This document shows, piece after piece, positions 46,741-59,350 of a stretch of 64,000 nucleotides of DNA; the stretch's first letter is position 1, and every line of letters starts with the position of its first letter. Under the pieces are notes generated by a model that did no database searches, had not been told where the DNA came from, and saw only the letters and a program-made list of their open reading frames with translations. A program made the position numbers and the translations under genes. The DNA lies in the NCBI GenBank assembly GCA_023333565.1, contig JAJKFH010002311.1, forward strand, positions 930,001 through 994,000, given 5' to 3'. The stretch is from Puffinus mauretanicus. Lineage: Eukaryota; Chordata; Aves; Procellariiformes; Procellariidae.

Positions 46741-49739
46741 TTCAAGTCTTAAAATCAAGACAGATATCCTTCTGAGAGAGTGTCTCTAGCTCAGCAGCAG
46801 GACTGTGCTGGATGCAGCTATTCTGGGACTTAGATTAAATTAAAGGATGATAATGGTCCCTTGTCTCTGAATCTGTAAAAGAAAAGTACACTTAAAAAAA
46901 AAATATGTGCTGGTGTCACTTGTGCCAACTTGTGACTCAACTGCAACATGCGCATATTTCTCACAGTTCGGGATTTTTCCAAATAACTCGGTGTTCTCAA
47001 TGGGTTCATTATGAGCCTCTGAAAGAGCATTGTTAGCATCAGCCCGGGACGGAGCCTCCGCTCCCTCAGCTTCCGTCCCCTCCCGAACCCCGGCCATCCC
47101 GGGGAACGCTGCTTCCACTGGCTTTTCCCGATGAAGATAAAGCAAATCGGTCTGTCAGCATGTGTCTGATTAAGTATTTTCTTACTGTGCTTAAAAAAAT
47201 AAAAAGGGCTTTGGCGGATAGCTGGAAAAGTGCAATGTTGCAGATGTCCAAAAGAAGTTCCTGAGACACCATATAAAAACAATATTTCTCTGGAAAAGAA
47301 CAAAACAAAACAAAACACAACAGGAATTCGTGGTCCCTGAATGAAAACATTATAATCTTCCACAAGTATCACATTAACTGTCTGAACACTTTCTTCGCGT
47401 CTGCGGATGCCTGCCTCTAAAGGCATCACTTTCTCATGCGCAGGGAAAGCACTTTCTGTGCAGTTTGATTTTTACGTGGAAAAGCGTTATCCTCTGCCTT
47501 CTCCCGAGAAGAGTTTGAGAACCATGAAAACACCCTCCGGCCGCTCGGGGACCGGGCGGTGGAAGGGCAGAGCCCTGCTGCCTCTCCTGCAGTCCGGCTC
47601 CACCTCTCCGTGGGCACCTCCCGGGCAGGGGCTTTGCGGCTGCGTGGCTCGGACTGCACAGGCTTTCACAGTGTTCCAGTAATGAATAATATCAGTATAA
47701 TTTTTATCAACCAAATGAACTTTGGTTGCAGAATGAATACTAAATTATGGTCTTTTTTTGCTTTTGTCCGACAATTATTGAAAACCAATTTGAAGAATCT
47801 AATTTCGCCTTCTGGGGCAGCATAAACTGGCTGTGAAAGCCCGAGGCATTTGCTGCTGGCCTGGGTTTTGCTCTCTGGGAAGGAAGGCTCCTGCTCCCAC
47901 CCACCAGGCACCTCTGCCGCGGCGCCTCTGGCTTTCCCCGGGGATCCCACGCCGTGTTCAGCCTTGCCTGGCGGGGCACTGCCAGGACCCTGGCACAGGG
48001 CTCTGTAGCTGCGGGCAGCCTGGGCCACCAGCCCCGGGGCGGGCATATTTCCCTCCCCGCCACCCCAAGCCTGGATCGGAGCATGGATTTATTCTCTCAG
48101 TACAAACACCACAGGAGATTATAGGCTTGAACAGGCTTCCAAAGCACCATTTCTCTCTCTTTTTTTCTCATCTCATTTTCATCCCATTTCTGTTTCTCTG
48201 ATTCCAATTTCAAATTCTGGAACAGCAATTGAGAGACTGTTGCTTATGAGCTGCAGCAAAAGCTACCAGTAACTTAACGAGCGGACAGCACTGGCATGCA
48301 AACGGCCAAGTAGCAGCTTTTGAGTAGCATATCTCCATCCTCCTCCTGCCCACGGTCAGGCTGCCTCTCCTCGGGTTGGAAGGGAGAGTTCCCCTCCGCG
48401 TCTGCATCTGCCCGCCCTGCATGGCTGCACCGCGCACTACCATGGGGCCGTGGGGACCTGGTGCTCTTTCAATCCATTTGCAACACTAGAAAAATGATGG
48501 GTTTTGGGGTGGTTGGGTGGGTTTTTTTTCAGATCCATTTTCTGTTTTTGTTTGCCATTAAATCCTAACTTAATTTCAGATGTGCCTGTGGCAGACAATT
48601 TTAGTTAAATGCCGCCTTGACTGCCAGAATACTTCTACCGTACTTTGTTTTTTAATCCCACTAAGCTGAGAACATCTTTCGCTTAGTTTGGAGAGACACA
48701 GCTGAAAAAAAAAGAGCACAGAAGGCCCGTTTTTAAAAATGGATGTGTCTGTGCGTCAGGGACGGGGCTCGGTTTCTCTTACCTGTGTCGGTAGCGCCCG
48801 ACACTGCTGCGAGCCCACGGCTGCTGCTGCCAGCCGAGACAGTGCCGTGGCCGAGGGCTCGCTTCTGCCAGGGCAGAGGAGGAGGACACGGAGGACACTT
48901 TCATCCTAACATCCCCTTCCCCTGGGGTGCTTTAGTGACCTTGATCCCGCCTAGGTGTTACCCCTGCAGAAACCCCCATGAAGCAAGAATTGTATTCATG
49001 GTTTCCTGAACTGCGGACCTGGCTTCATGGGTGGGACAGGTTCCCATGCCATGGTCTGTGTTGTGGGAACACAACGTACAGCAGTGCCTCATCTTTCATG
49101 GTAAGCTTTGGCTTTACCCTTCCTTGAAGACTACTTACAAATGACTTAACTTCTGCCCGACTAAGGCTTTTTCTGTAGGTCTTTTCCTTTGACGTGACCA
49201 AGTTACCCCCAAATCAATGGCATTGCTCATCAGCTCACAGACGTCGCCGGTCACTCCTTCCCACAGACAGGTCCCCGCGCAGGGCAGGTCGTCTTTCCCT
49301 TAAAATGATGCCCTCCAACAGCACACTCCTCGGTACCAGGTGTTTCTGCTGCAGCCCCCCTTGCCCCTGCCCCCCTGGGCTTTTCCCAGCGGAGCTTTGT
49401 TCCCTGCTTCCCATCCCTCTGGGGCACCCCCAGGTCCTGACGCTCCTGCCCTGGAGGGGCTCCCGCGGGGTCTTCTCCTGGCTCAGCCACGGCTTGTCGC
49501 ACGTCCCACCTGCTGGGTTGTACACCGGGCGAAGCTTGGATGGAGGAAGGGTCAAGCCCTAAGCCTGTGCCTCCCCCAGGGAGCTTGTCTCTCCGAATTT
49601 CTGGCCAAACCCTGCGTGGTTCTGTGGAAGCCTGTGCTCTTCCCCGTCCCCGGCAGAGCTGGGTCCTCTCCAGGCGCTCACGTGCTGCCTGACCTGCTGC
49701 TGGTGTGGCACCTTCAGGTGGGGCCACTGGTTTTTCTTA
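46741..49739. other. Unique non-coding sequence
   Basis: AT-rich at 47140-47350 and 48090-48250; GC-rich at 47040-47110, 47530-47660 and 47880-48070. The 199-codon minus frame at 46830-47429 changes composition midway and is not credible. A shorter minus frame (46840-47145) has a protein-like section discussed as a finding. No gene called. Confidence 0.45.
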
Positions 49740-52080
49740 GAGCACAGTGTTCTTTATTAATTTTGTATTTTAATAAATATTTATGCTGCTATTACTAGGT
49801 AGCGAGCTGTTATTATGCTAATATTCGAAGTTCCTGGCAAACAAAAATCATTTAAATTCCTCCTGCTCCCAAGCTCAGGCAAATGGAAGAAGACCTGGGT
49901 TCAGTGTCCCTCCCGAGGGTTTACTGTACCATAGTCCAGCCCTGCTAACATCTTGCTTCTGCCTCAGTGGGAAGAGAAACAGGACCCAAAAGCAGCTCTC
50001 GGTCTGTAGTACGACTGGGGTTTGCAGATGCCGGGGTGGGCTCCACGTGGCTGGGGGTTTGCGGTGAACACGAGCCTCACGCTGAAGGGCGGGTTAAGGC
50101 TTTATTTGTTGGTCAGATGATTCATCTTCCTTGTTGGATCTTTGTTTTCAATCCAATTTCCAGGGCATTTGAAAAACAAAACAGAATCCGTTCGGTTACC
50201 TACGTTGATTACTGTTCTTGTTATTTAAAACAGAAAATTTCTATTAATACACGACAGGACAAACGCCTCTCTTCCTTCCAAGTGTCCTCCAGCCTAAGCC
50301 AAGCCCTTGCTCCCGCGCCGTTCGGTTGCTTCTCTCCTCTGACACGGTGGCGTGAGCACAGCATCCCCTTCCAGCGGAGCATCTCCCCCAGCCCACCACG
50401 TCACCCCCGAGCATCTCCATCAACTCCACGGCTCCTTCTGACACCTGCAAGGGCAATAAATCCAGCCCAGCTCCGCCTGAGGAGGTGGCCCCGTTGCTTG
50501 CTTAAATACAGCCCGGGCTATTTGATTACCTTATGCCCTACGCACATCTTGCCAATGCCGCTACCTTTCCAGAAATCTCTTAATTCTCTTGGCTCTCCGG
50601 GAAGATGCTGCCGCTGGATTTCAGGCACATTCTTCAGCGAAGGGCTTTGCACGCAAGTGTCTTGCTGCAGGTTTGGCTTTAGGCCCAGGGCTGGATTTAG
50701 TCATACAGCATTAATTTTAAATTCGTCAAAAAACTGAGGGTGAAGTGGGGAGGGTGGCTGGAGACTTCTGCTTTATTAGTGTCGGGGAGACAGATTCAGC
50801 TTTGTGGCACAGCAGAGAAAAATGCAAAGAAAACTGGTTTTGGTGGAATTTCCTTTTGCTTTTGACAGGAAACGGGTCAGGAGCCGAGTTCACGCCGTGC
50901 CGGCAGAGCATCCCCGGGGCCGCCGCTCCACCAGGCCTTCCTCCGCTGGAGGGGAAGGAGACTTTCTGGCTTCTTCTGTGGCAAAGCCTAGTTCTACAAA
51001 ATGGCCCAATTTCTAAGAAATCCGGGGTTTCCAGCGAGTCTGGGAAGTGCTGAGAAAGGGAGCCCTGTGCAGTGGCGGGGGCTCGGGGCGGGGGTCCGGA
51101 CGTCCCCGCAGCAGCACGACCCGCAGCAGGCAGCAATGCCGAGCGGGGCACCCACGCTGGGATATCTACCCTGTTAGATTATGGAAAAAAATTGAAAGGT
51201 GAAATGCTTGCACGTGCTGGCTGTGCAAACTGATCTGTGAGTTCCTACCAATTGCTTTTGGGCAGAGTCCCTGCAAATGACAGCCGGGGGTGCGGGCAGT
51301 CCGGGCTGCGAAGGGAAGTCCCCGCCGCGCCGAGCCCCCACGCAGCCCGGCCCACGGCAGGGCAGAGAGCAAGTGTGCAAAGCAAGTACGCGGCTGCAAA
51401 CCCGTGCTGAGCCGGGGGATTACATAAAGCATCCCATCAGGAGAAAGAAACGCCACCGTATGACTCGTGCAGCCAGCATCTCGCTGGAACTGTGAATTTC
51501 TTCTTTTATGAAAATGTTTTGGGGCTTTTCTGGAAATTCATAGTTTAGAGTTTGCATTCAGGAACGGTGCGAGCAAATACTCACGGACATTTTCCCCAGT
51601 GAAGCCTGAATAGCAGCTAACTGTTGTCAGGATGTGTCAGTAAAGACCACAGGACAGAACACGGAAGCGATGCTGTATCTCACTTGATTTTCCCACGGAA
51701 GGTGGCTCAGACTGCTTGCTCTGGGCTGGTCCCGAGCTGCAGCCCTGCCCCTGCACCGGCAGAGCTGTGCGGGCAGAGCAGAAGGGCATTGCCCTCAGTT
51801 TTCTGCAGATGCAGGGATTACGCTTTTGGAGGCGGTTTTTATTCTAATAGGGAAACTGGGATCAAGCACCTCTGCTGGGTGCCGGAGCCCAAAGCCATGC
51901 CACGGCTGCAGCTACCAGCGGGTTGTCTCCAGCCCACGTCCCCCCGACCTGTGGGACTGGCCCTGCCCTGCTGCTGGTCCCAGGCGAAGAGCCAACCTCC
52001 TATTCTCATGATGAATAATTACTTTTTAACGCAGAAACTTTCTGGTGTGGGAGGAAACACCACTTTGCACAGGAAGACCC
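49740..52080. other. Unique non-coding sequence
   Basis: A short AT-rich stretch (49740-49850) with TTTAATAAATATTTATGC begins this segment, then GC-richer DNA. The 256-codon plus frame at 49967-50737 has no recognised domain and shows no splice or promoter support. CpG-bearing patches lie at 51060-51140 and 51290-51360. Confidence 0.5.
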
Positions 52081-53050
52081 TTTTTTTTTAATTGGGCATG
52101 ATTGAAAGACAAATGATCAATAACAGCAAGAACTGGCTCTCTATGAATCTTGAAATGATTTGTAACAAACCTTGGCTCCCTGGAAATACAGATCATGTGT
52201 TCACTGGAGATAACATATGATTAAGATTGGTATTTTTTTTATACCTCATTTTCAAAGCATACCTACCGGAGTGAGCAATATTCAGGTCTTCATAAAACGT
52301 GCTTCAGGAAAAAATATCAAGGGTCTCATCTCAGCTTTGGTAAATTGATATAAATGGTATGATATAAACTCCTCCATGAGAGGTTCCAAAACGTTTTAAT
52401 TTGTCTGTTTATTTGTTTTTAACTTGGTAGCTTGGCAAAGCTGGTGGTGGCAGGGCTGCCGCGGGCAGGGGCAGTGCCTGCCGCTGGGCTGGGCTGGTGG
52501 TGGGACGCTTGTGTCCTCCCCACAGGTCTCTCTCTTTCTCCCTCCCACTTAATTTATGCTAATTTTCAAATACTATACGTTTGGCTCCAAAATATCGCTG
52601 CTTCCAGTTCCTAGATTTCTCAGGAGAGGGTGAATAAAGGTGATTTGCTAAAACGGGGACTTAATATTCAACTTTCTGTATCATTCACCTATTTTTGACG
52701 GTTTATTATGATCGAAGGTACAACTCCATTGAGAGATCAGTGCCTGCTGAAATTTTAAAAAGAATGGGGAAAATGGTATACGGTTATAGAATTTTTGATA
52801 TGCATGTTAGTTTTAATCTGAGCAACATTACCATAATGTAACAGAGGAGATGTGAAACATTCAGATACAATAGCTGATGTAATTAAATGTAGAAGGGAGT
52901 TGCAGGGAAATGACAGGTTTCCATTTTCAGTACAAACACTCTTCCAAAAATTACGGGTGCTCAGCAACAAATATGACACCTATCTAAATTCAGGAAGTAC
53001 AAAATGTTCATATTCATATTAAAAGAGACTGTGGAATCAGAAATCAGACA
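52081..53050. promoter_or_regulatory. AT-rich candidate regulatory block
   Basis: CpG-poor AT-rich DNA interrupted by a GC-rich patch at 52440-52530. It contains ACATATGATTAAG near 52213 and several near-palindromic AT words. No gene found. Confidence 0.25.
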
Positions 53051-53499
53051 GAACGGTGTCGTGGCGAAGACCGCCTCAGAGAGAGGGAGGCACGGCTGAC
53101 CTCGCCGGCTCTGAGCGGCACCTCTGCTGAAAAGCCGAGTATAAATCCTGATGCTGGTTTTGCTGTGGACGGCTAAAAGCGGTGCAGCTCTGCCTTACAT
53201 CACACGCTGCACCTCCTTTTTGTTTTCTGAGTGGTGGTGACCCCGGAGCTCCTGCCCAAGCCCTGAACTCCTCCTCCTCCTCCTGCTCCTGCTCCTGCTC
53301 CCTGCCGCCCTGTAGAAGGTCTGGCGGGACGGGGCTGTGGAAGGATGCGGTGCTTTCGGGAACGTTACAGGGATGGAGGTGTCAGCGCTGAGCCGTACTG
53401 CACGGGAAGGAGCGGGCCGGGAGGCGCTGCGTGGGAGATGGGGAGGAGGCAGATTACTGGCTGCTCGCTGATTTTATTTGCTTTATGGAAATGCAACAA
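53051..53499. other. GC-rich non-coding DNA
   Basis: No gene recognised. Contains the CTC/CTGCTC repeat listed separately. Confidence 0.45.
53265..53300 (+). repeat. CTC / CTGCTC trinucleotide-type repeat
   Basis: A run of CTC units passes into CTGCTC units. A simple repeat giving a Ser-rich spurious frame. Confidence 0.9.
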
Positions 53500-53567
53500 T
53501 TGCCTCCATTCAGCAGATGAAGACATGAGTCACAGAGAAGTTGACGGTTTGCACGTAGCTGTGTAGG
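53500..53567 (-). mobile_element. MIR-like SINE fragment
   Basis: Plus-strand words CAGATGAAGACATGAGTCAC, AGAGAAGTTGACGG and TAGCTGTGT occur in the order expected of a reversed MIR 3' half (the CAGATGAGGAAACTGAGGC, AGAGAGGTTAAGTGAC, CAGCTAGT pattern). Similarity is moderate after decay. Confidence 0.4.
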
Positions 53568-55080
53568 ACATCTGTGTCACGTCAGGCGGCGGAGGCTCCC
53601 CACCGGCTGGCCTCCACCCCAGCCTCCATCCTTCCTCCTCTCCCTCCGTGTCCTCCTCCAGCTCGTTTTCACCCCGATGAGCTAAAGGGCTGCGCGGTGA
53701 GGGCGCGCCAGGGCGAGGGGCTTTCTCTGAGACGGGAGGCTCTGCAATAGCTGAAGGGGCTTGCTTTAATGTCAACTATTCCATTACTGAAAACTAGGGG
53801 GAAGAATTAGACCGGGCTGGGAGCCGCCGATAAACAGGCAGCTGGCACAGGGAGGGAAATTTCTTTCTTCTATTACCTTGTGCTTCTGCAAGTCACAACT
53901 TTGTCAGGCAGTGCCTAACTGTGGATTCAGAAACCCAACGGCAGACTCCCCGTCTTTTCCATGTCTGTTTGCGTCTCAGCCAGCAGCACACCACCGGGCC
54001 AGATGCTCGGCGGGGAGGGACTGGTGCGGGGCCAGGGAACCGGGGGGTAGCATCCTTCACCCCGGCTGCGCAGCTCCTCCGGTGCCTGCAGACGGATAGG
54101 GAAACCAGAAGTGGGAACAGAGGTATTCGCCTTCCCCTGGTCATTCTTAACGCAGGAGGGGAGCGACGTGGGGCATTGACCGTGAACTTGAAACTGCTCA
54201 GATTAAAACCGAAGTGAAACAGCAGAAACCCCTTGCTCCAGCTGAGGAGCTTGTGGAAATAAAGCTGGGGAGAGGTCAGATCCACTGCTGGCGTAAATCA
54301 GCGCCGCAGCCCTGGCAGGAAAGAGCCGGGCCGGTTCCTACGCCTGCAGGACCTGGACCGTGAAGCCCGGCCACAGAGGGGATGCTAATTAGTGTTTGCT
54401 GGTGTGATTAAAGCAAGCCAGGAGCGAGGGAAGGTGGGCTGGCTTGGGGAGCGCTCCCCGGGGGAAAGGCAGGCTTGCAGCTTCGCAGCTCAGGTTTCCC
54501 CGGCTGCAGAGAGCGTTGCCCTTCTCATCTCCGATGGCCAACTGCAGCCGTGCTTTTGCTGCTGGATAGAGTCCACCGGCTGGGAACGACTGCCAAAAAC
54601 GCGGGGCAGGGTGTTACGCAGCCCTCAGGTGCTGAACCTGGGAGCGCAGCGGGAAGCCCCGGGTGAGGGCAGCGCGGGGACGGCGCGGGGTCGGCACCCG
54701 ACCCCACCGGAGCGCAGGGGATGGAGGGCCCTGCAAAGTGCCAACACGTGAAGGACAGATGCCCGCTTCCTATTTGCACGAACCCTATAGAAAAGAGGCA
54801 AATTAAACTTCCTTGCACTGAACAGTATGCTAATCCAGGCTGCTTTGAGCATCTTCACACAGAGAGTTTGCCGGAAAAGTACACAGCTGCATGGTAGTGA
54901 AATCCTCTCCGGTGACTGGCTAGAAAACCAGAAGATTTGGTGCTGCTTATAAGACTTCCTCCTCCTCTGATGCAAAGCTCGTTTGCTTGGTAGACTGTTC
55001 TCATGATCGTTTCAAGCAGAAGGTAGCGATGGCGACTTGGCAAGACCCACACTGAAAATCCGTATTTGGATCATGAATCA
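53568..55080. other. Unique non-coding sequence
   Basis: GC-rich with moderate CpG at 53970-54120 and 54600-54720. Overlapping frames of 98 to 130 codons on both strands carry no recognised domain. No gene found. Confidence 0.5.
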
Positions 55081-56600
55081 GTACCATAATTTCTGTGTAA
55101 AGGAACATTTCAGGAGGATTTATAGCATAGCATGCTAACATCGGATCCGCTTGTCACAGATCGTGTTAAAGGCTACAGATAAAAGGTTTGCAGTTTACAG
55201 CCCTGGAAAATTAGAATGAATTCCCTGCTGTGAGCACAGAGCAACGACTAGCAGAAATCCTCCCCGAGACACTAAGTTGGACCAAGAGCCACAGCTGACT
55301 GATGACAAAAACAGCTCCCAGAACATGGTCGTGTACCTGGACGTTGCAAAACCAAAGCCGGGGGGACACGCAGGCCGGCGGCGAGGCAGCTCCGCTCAGC
55401 ACAGCATCGCCGCGCGGGGAGCGGCGGGGGCCCGCCAGTGCCCACAGTCCCAGAACAATCTGCGTGCGGAGACGTGGCGTGGCTTCACTGCCGTGACAGC
55501 AAGCTGGTTAACCCTGGCAAAAGTTAGGGAGTAATGAGATGGCCAGAAAATAAGCGAATGTATTTGGAGAGGACCGTTTTTCTGTACGCTCCTTTCTTTG
55601 CTGAAAATACTTTCTGCTTTTTAATTCAGGACCTCTGACCTGTAATGAAAATCTTTTCCTAGTTGTTTTTTTTTTTTTTCTTATTTAAAGTTAAGATCTT
55701 ATAATGTACACAGACTTCTACTGTTCCAGAAGTCTGGTATAAAACAATGCTGATGCGAACCAACTCTCCCCCAGCTCCACAGCCAGGTACCGGCTGAATT
55801 CAGGGAAGTTCAGATCAAACCCAACATCCACGACTAACCAATGCCTGAAAACCCATTTCTAAGCACACAAAAATATTATAGCTTCATCCAAGTATACTTC
55901 AAAAGTATTCAAAATCAAAGAGTTTCACTTAAAACTGCGATCGAATCTATGCACCCCTGAACACAATCAGTCACACGCCAGGCAAGCACACAGAAAACGG
56001 GAACCCTGCTTTCAAGGCACAGTTAGGAAAGACTCGGTGGACTCTGAATTCAGATTTCTTCTGTGAGATTTTAGGATGTTCAAGCTCAAAACCCAAAGTA
56101 AAATTTCTAAAACATTGAAACTAATATGTAGAAAAAAATTAAGAAGTTTGCCGAAGAGGCTTCTAAAATGAGAGCACAGAATTTTTCACATAGAAGAGAT
56201 GTACAAAAGCTCTACGAACATGTTTTCTCTTTTCAAAAGCTGTTTTCTAAATGTCAGTTTTATCGCCTTTTTTTTAAACCATTTATGACCATATGTGTTT
56301 TTATGATATTCACAACATGCTTGTGCCACACAAGATGCAAATGTAATTTCCTGTTATAATGGCACAATATGCATAGCAACAAATGAGAAATGAGTGACAC
56401 AAAATAATGAAAAGTGGCTCTGTGTGTGCGTGTGTGTGTGCCTGGAAGGGGCTTTTTTCCCCCTGGAAGGGAATTACCCGGAGCACTGACAGGAGTTCAG
56501 GCTCCCATTCCTGCACAGCCGGTGCCCACATGTGGGGTTTGACCAAAGCTCATTCCAAGGTGTCTTTCAACTCTTCAATGAGCAATTAGAGAAACCTCTT
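55081..56600. promoter_or_regulatory. Mostly AT-rich block with a perfect octamer
   Basis: Apart from a CpG-rich patch at 55350-55500, this is AT-rich. A perfect POU octamer ATGCAAAT lies at 56335-56342. A GT-rich run (TGTGTGTGCGTGTGTGTGTG) sits at about 56420-56440, and a T-run at 55664-55679. No credible frame. Confidence 0.3.
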
Positions 56601-57485
56601 TGTCACAGATGCCATCCCTTTGTAGGAGCAGGAGTTGGATTGACCACTAATTGCCCTGGTACAGCTTCACCCACTCCAGCCAGTCCTTTCACCAGGTGAT
56701 CCCCGCTTCCACCCTGCGAGAAGGTGGAGGAGCGGGCATCTCCCCGGAGCCGCAACCTGGGGCCGGTGGGAGCAGCCGACCTTGGAGAAAGATTAATCGC
56801 GGCGGGTTTGTGCATCCCTGCGAGGCGGCGTGAGCTCTTGCAGCGTATGCAGGACTTGGATGCGTGCTTGGAAGCGAAAAAGGTGAAAGAAGTTAGCAAA
56901 AACGGCTGGAGGAAGACATAAAATAGCAAGATGACTTGGCATAATCAGTCAAACGCTTTTCACCAGGTCTTAAGGGACAGCTGCTGCCAGCCCAGGTCTC
57001 TGCTTCCTCTGCACAAACGCTGCGGCAAGAGGTGGTGCCACCCGTGACCGTGACGGGACAGTGTGGGACAGGAAGGGACGAGAAGAAAAGGAAGAAAAAG
57101 GAGACCAAGAGTAGGGCAAGGAGGGGAACAGCGATTCCCTGCTGAGCCTCCCGGCCCCTGGCACCACTCGCTTCTCGCGCCGGGAGTCCTCCGGAGGCGG
57201 GCACTCCTCCACCTCTGCCGCGTGGGAATCCTGATCTCCTCCAGGGATAAAAATGAGAAGTTTTTCCATTAGCAACGCTGCCGCTGTTGCTTTCAGAGCA
57301 GTCACCACTGGCTGTTCGGGCCAGGGCCACAGTCACCTCAGAGGTACCCCTCCTCCCAGGCTGGCAGCCCCGCGGCACTGCAGCCGTTCCTGGAGCAAGC
57401 CGTACTGTTGCTCCTGGTAACAGCCGGGTACGACAGCACATCTCGCAGCTGACCTCATAAGAAATGCAGAGCGAGATGCTCCCTG
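56601..57485. other. Non-coding DNA leading into CpG island
   Basis: Mixed sequence with a purine-rich stretch at 57060-57130 (GAAGAAAAGGAAGAAAAAGG). The 277-codon minus frame beginning at 57726 runs through here and the island; it is Ala, Arg, Gly and Pro rich and has no domain I know. Confidence 0.45.
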
Positions 57486-57489
57486 GGGC

Positions 57490-58140
57490 TAGCTTTGCCC
57501 CAGGACATGTGCCGCACGCCGCCCCGCCGCGGGGAAACACCGCCGTGCCATCGCACGGGGCGAAGGCGCAGCATCGCCCGCACCAGCTCCCGCGCCCGGC
57601 GCGCCGGGGTGACCTGCCCGCTCCCGGGTCGACGTTCAGGGCCTGCAACCTGCCCGGGGCATGGCGGCGAACCAAGGGAAGCGCCGGTGAAACGAAGGCA
57701 GAGGCGGCACGGGAGAAGCGGTGCAAAACGCGAGCCGGTCAGTACTGGGGTCTGGCTTTGGCAGAGCAGGCGGCGACGGCCGGGCACGCTCCTTCTGCGG
57801 GGGCTGCCCGCGTTGTGGTCACCGCTGCGGTGCTGCGCTGGCACGGAGCAGCCGCAGCGGCTTTCTGGCTGCTTTTGAGAGAAAAACAAAAAAAGTGGAA
57901 AAATACATCATCAAGAAATGCTCGATTAAATACCGCTTGCGCGTGTCATCCAAATCACCGACACAAACACCGTAACGAAGCAAATAAACAAAAAAAGGGG
58001 AGGAGTTTCCTGGGTGGTGAAAGGTGTTTGGGGGCCGCAGGGGCGGTTTCGGCGGGCGCCCGGCAGCGAGGGCAGCGCGGGGGGGCACAAGCCGGGGCGG
58101 CCGAGGGCACCGGCGGCGTGCAGAGGGGGGCTTGACCCCT
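57490..58140. promoter_or_regulatory. CpG island, strongest in window
   Basis: I count about 46 CpGs in the first 360 bases (57481-57840), then an AT-rich gap (57880-58010) and a second dense part (58020-58130, about 15 CpGs). Such density normally marks an unmethylated promoter. No TATA box, first exon or known gene is recognisable, so it may be the promoter of a non-coding RNA, a distant alternative first exon, or an orphan island. Long frames here (223 plus, 277 and 144 minus) are compositional. Confidence 0.55.
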
Positions 58141-59350
58141 CCCTGGCCGGTCATTACCCCATAACTGAACAAAAAGGGGCTTTCAGGCGGTGCAGCTGAC
58201 AGCGACTAATATTACACCGCAAAAATGTATTTTTAAAGCAGCTGCAAACTTCAAAAGCCTCGAGTGAAATATTTTATTTCCTATTTTAAGTAAGCTCTGA
58301 GTGCAGGACACATTGTGACTGGGGCTGGTCGGGAAAATGTTTACTGAAACAGCTCCTCGCAGGAAAAAAAACCATTTTGTCAAGAGGCCCTATCGCACTT
58401 GGCACAAAAGAAATGGCACAGAAAAATGTTTTGAAACAAAAAAGTGCATTCAAAGTTTTCATTAGCTATTTTAAACAGTTTGATTTTTTTATAATGTTTT
58501 CATTTTATGTTCCTATTATCTTAATGGTATGACATATTGCCACTTCTTATGTCAGGATAGAATAAAGTATAATGCTGAAATATTTTGTTGTTTTCATCCT
58601 GCTTCTTAATCATTAAGGAAATTTGCAGTTAAGTATCAATTGAAACATTTTGTCCTCTCAAGAACAAAGTACTTTGCATTATTGTAAAATGATTTGAAAG
58701 CCTGATTTATGACTTTATTTGAGAATCCACAATTGATTACACCATATTCAGAGTCTTATTTGCTCTTCACAAAATGCCAAACCCTCCCAAACACGCATCG
58801 TTGGTTTTGCAAATTCATAGACGGAGAGGAACCGCTAACGCAGCCAGTGCTGACACGCGCTCCGCTACCGAGATCAATAATCTGGGGTAAACGATACATA
58901 TATCAGCTCGGAGAATTTAAAACATCTGAGATGAAATTTTGAAAAACAGATCAGAGAGTCCAAAAATAGGAATAGGCGGGAAGTCCCATTTCCGGAGAAA
59001 TTTTAAACACATTCATACATTTTTTCCCAGCTGGGAGCAAGTGTCAAAATGTTATCCTTTCTCACAAAGTGTAAATGGAAACTCGGGGCTAGTTCTGGCT
59101 GCGACCTTCGGCGGCACATACAGTCTGTTAAAAGGGGAAAAAAAAGTCGTCGTACTTAAAATATTCATACCTCGGCTTGCAGACTGACATGTGTAGCGGT
59201 TCGGAGGAAGACATTCCTCAGGGCTTCAGCCGCCTGATCTTAGATTTGTAGGAATTACTCATTGAATAATAAGTTTCTATGAATTATTTACAGATTTTTC
59301 GTGTAATACACTGGAAGACAATTCCCACCTTGCTGTGCATTTTTAAACAC
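58141..59350. promoter_or_regulatory. AT-rich block downstream of CpG island
   Basis: CpG-poor AT-rich DNA at 58200-58760, with several ATTTT and TTAA clusters and TTAATCATTAAGG near 58605. It continues more weakly to 59350. No credible frame. Candidate regulatory block. Confidence 0.3.

Noticed and set aside
46830..47429. 199-codon minus frame
   Set aside because: Runs through AT-rich, then GC-rich, then AT-rich DNA with abrupt residue bias changes, as expected of non-coding sequence.
49880..49960. Possible MIR-like words (ACCTGGGTTCAGTGTCCC)
   Set aside because: Only one short word matches and no second hallmark lies at the right distance.
49967..50737. 256-codon plus-strand open frame
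   Set aside because: No recognisable domain, a compositional shift along its length and no splice or promoter support. A chance frame of this size is plausible in 64 kb of GC-rich DNA.
56893..57726. 277-codon minus-strand open frame, longest in the window
   Set aside because: It lies largely within and beside a CpG island, is rich in Ala, Arg, Gly and Pro, overlaps frames of 223 and 127 codons on the other strand, and has no domain I recognise.
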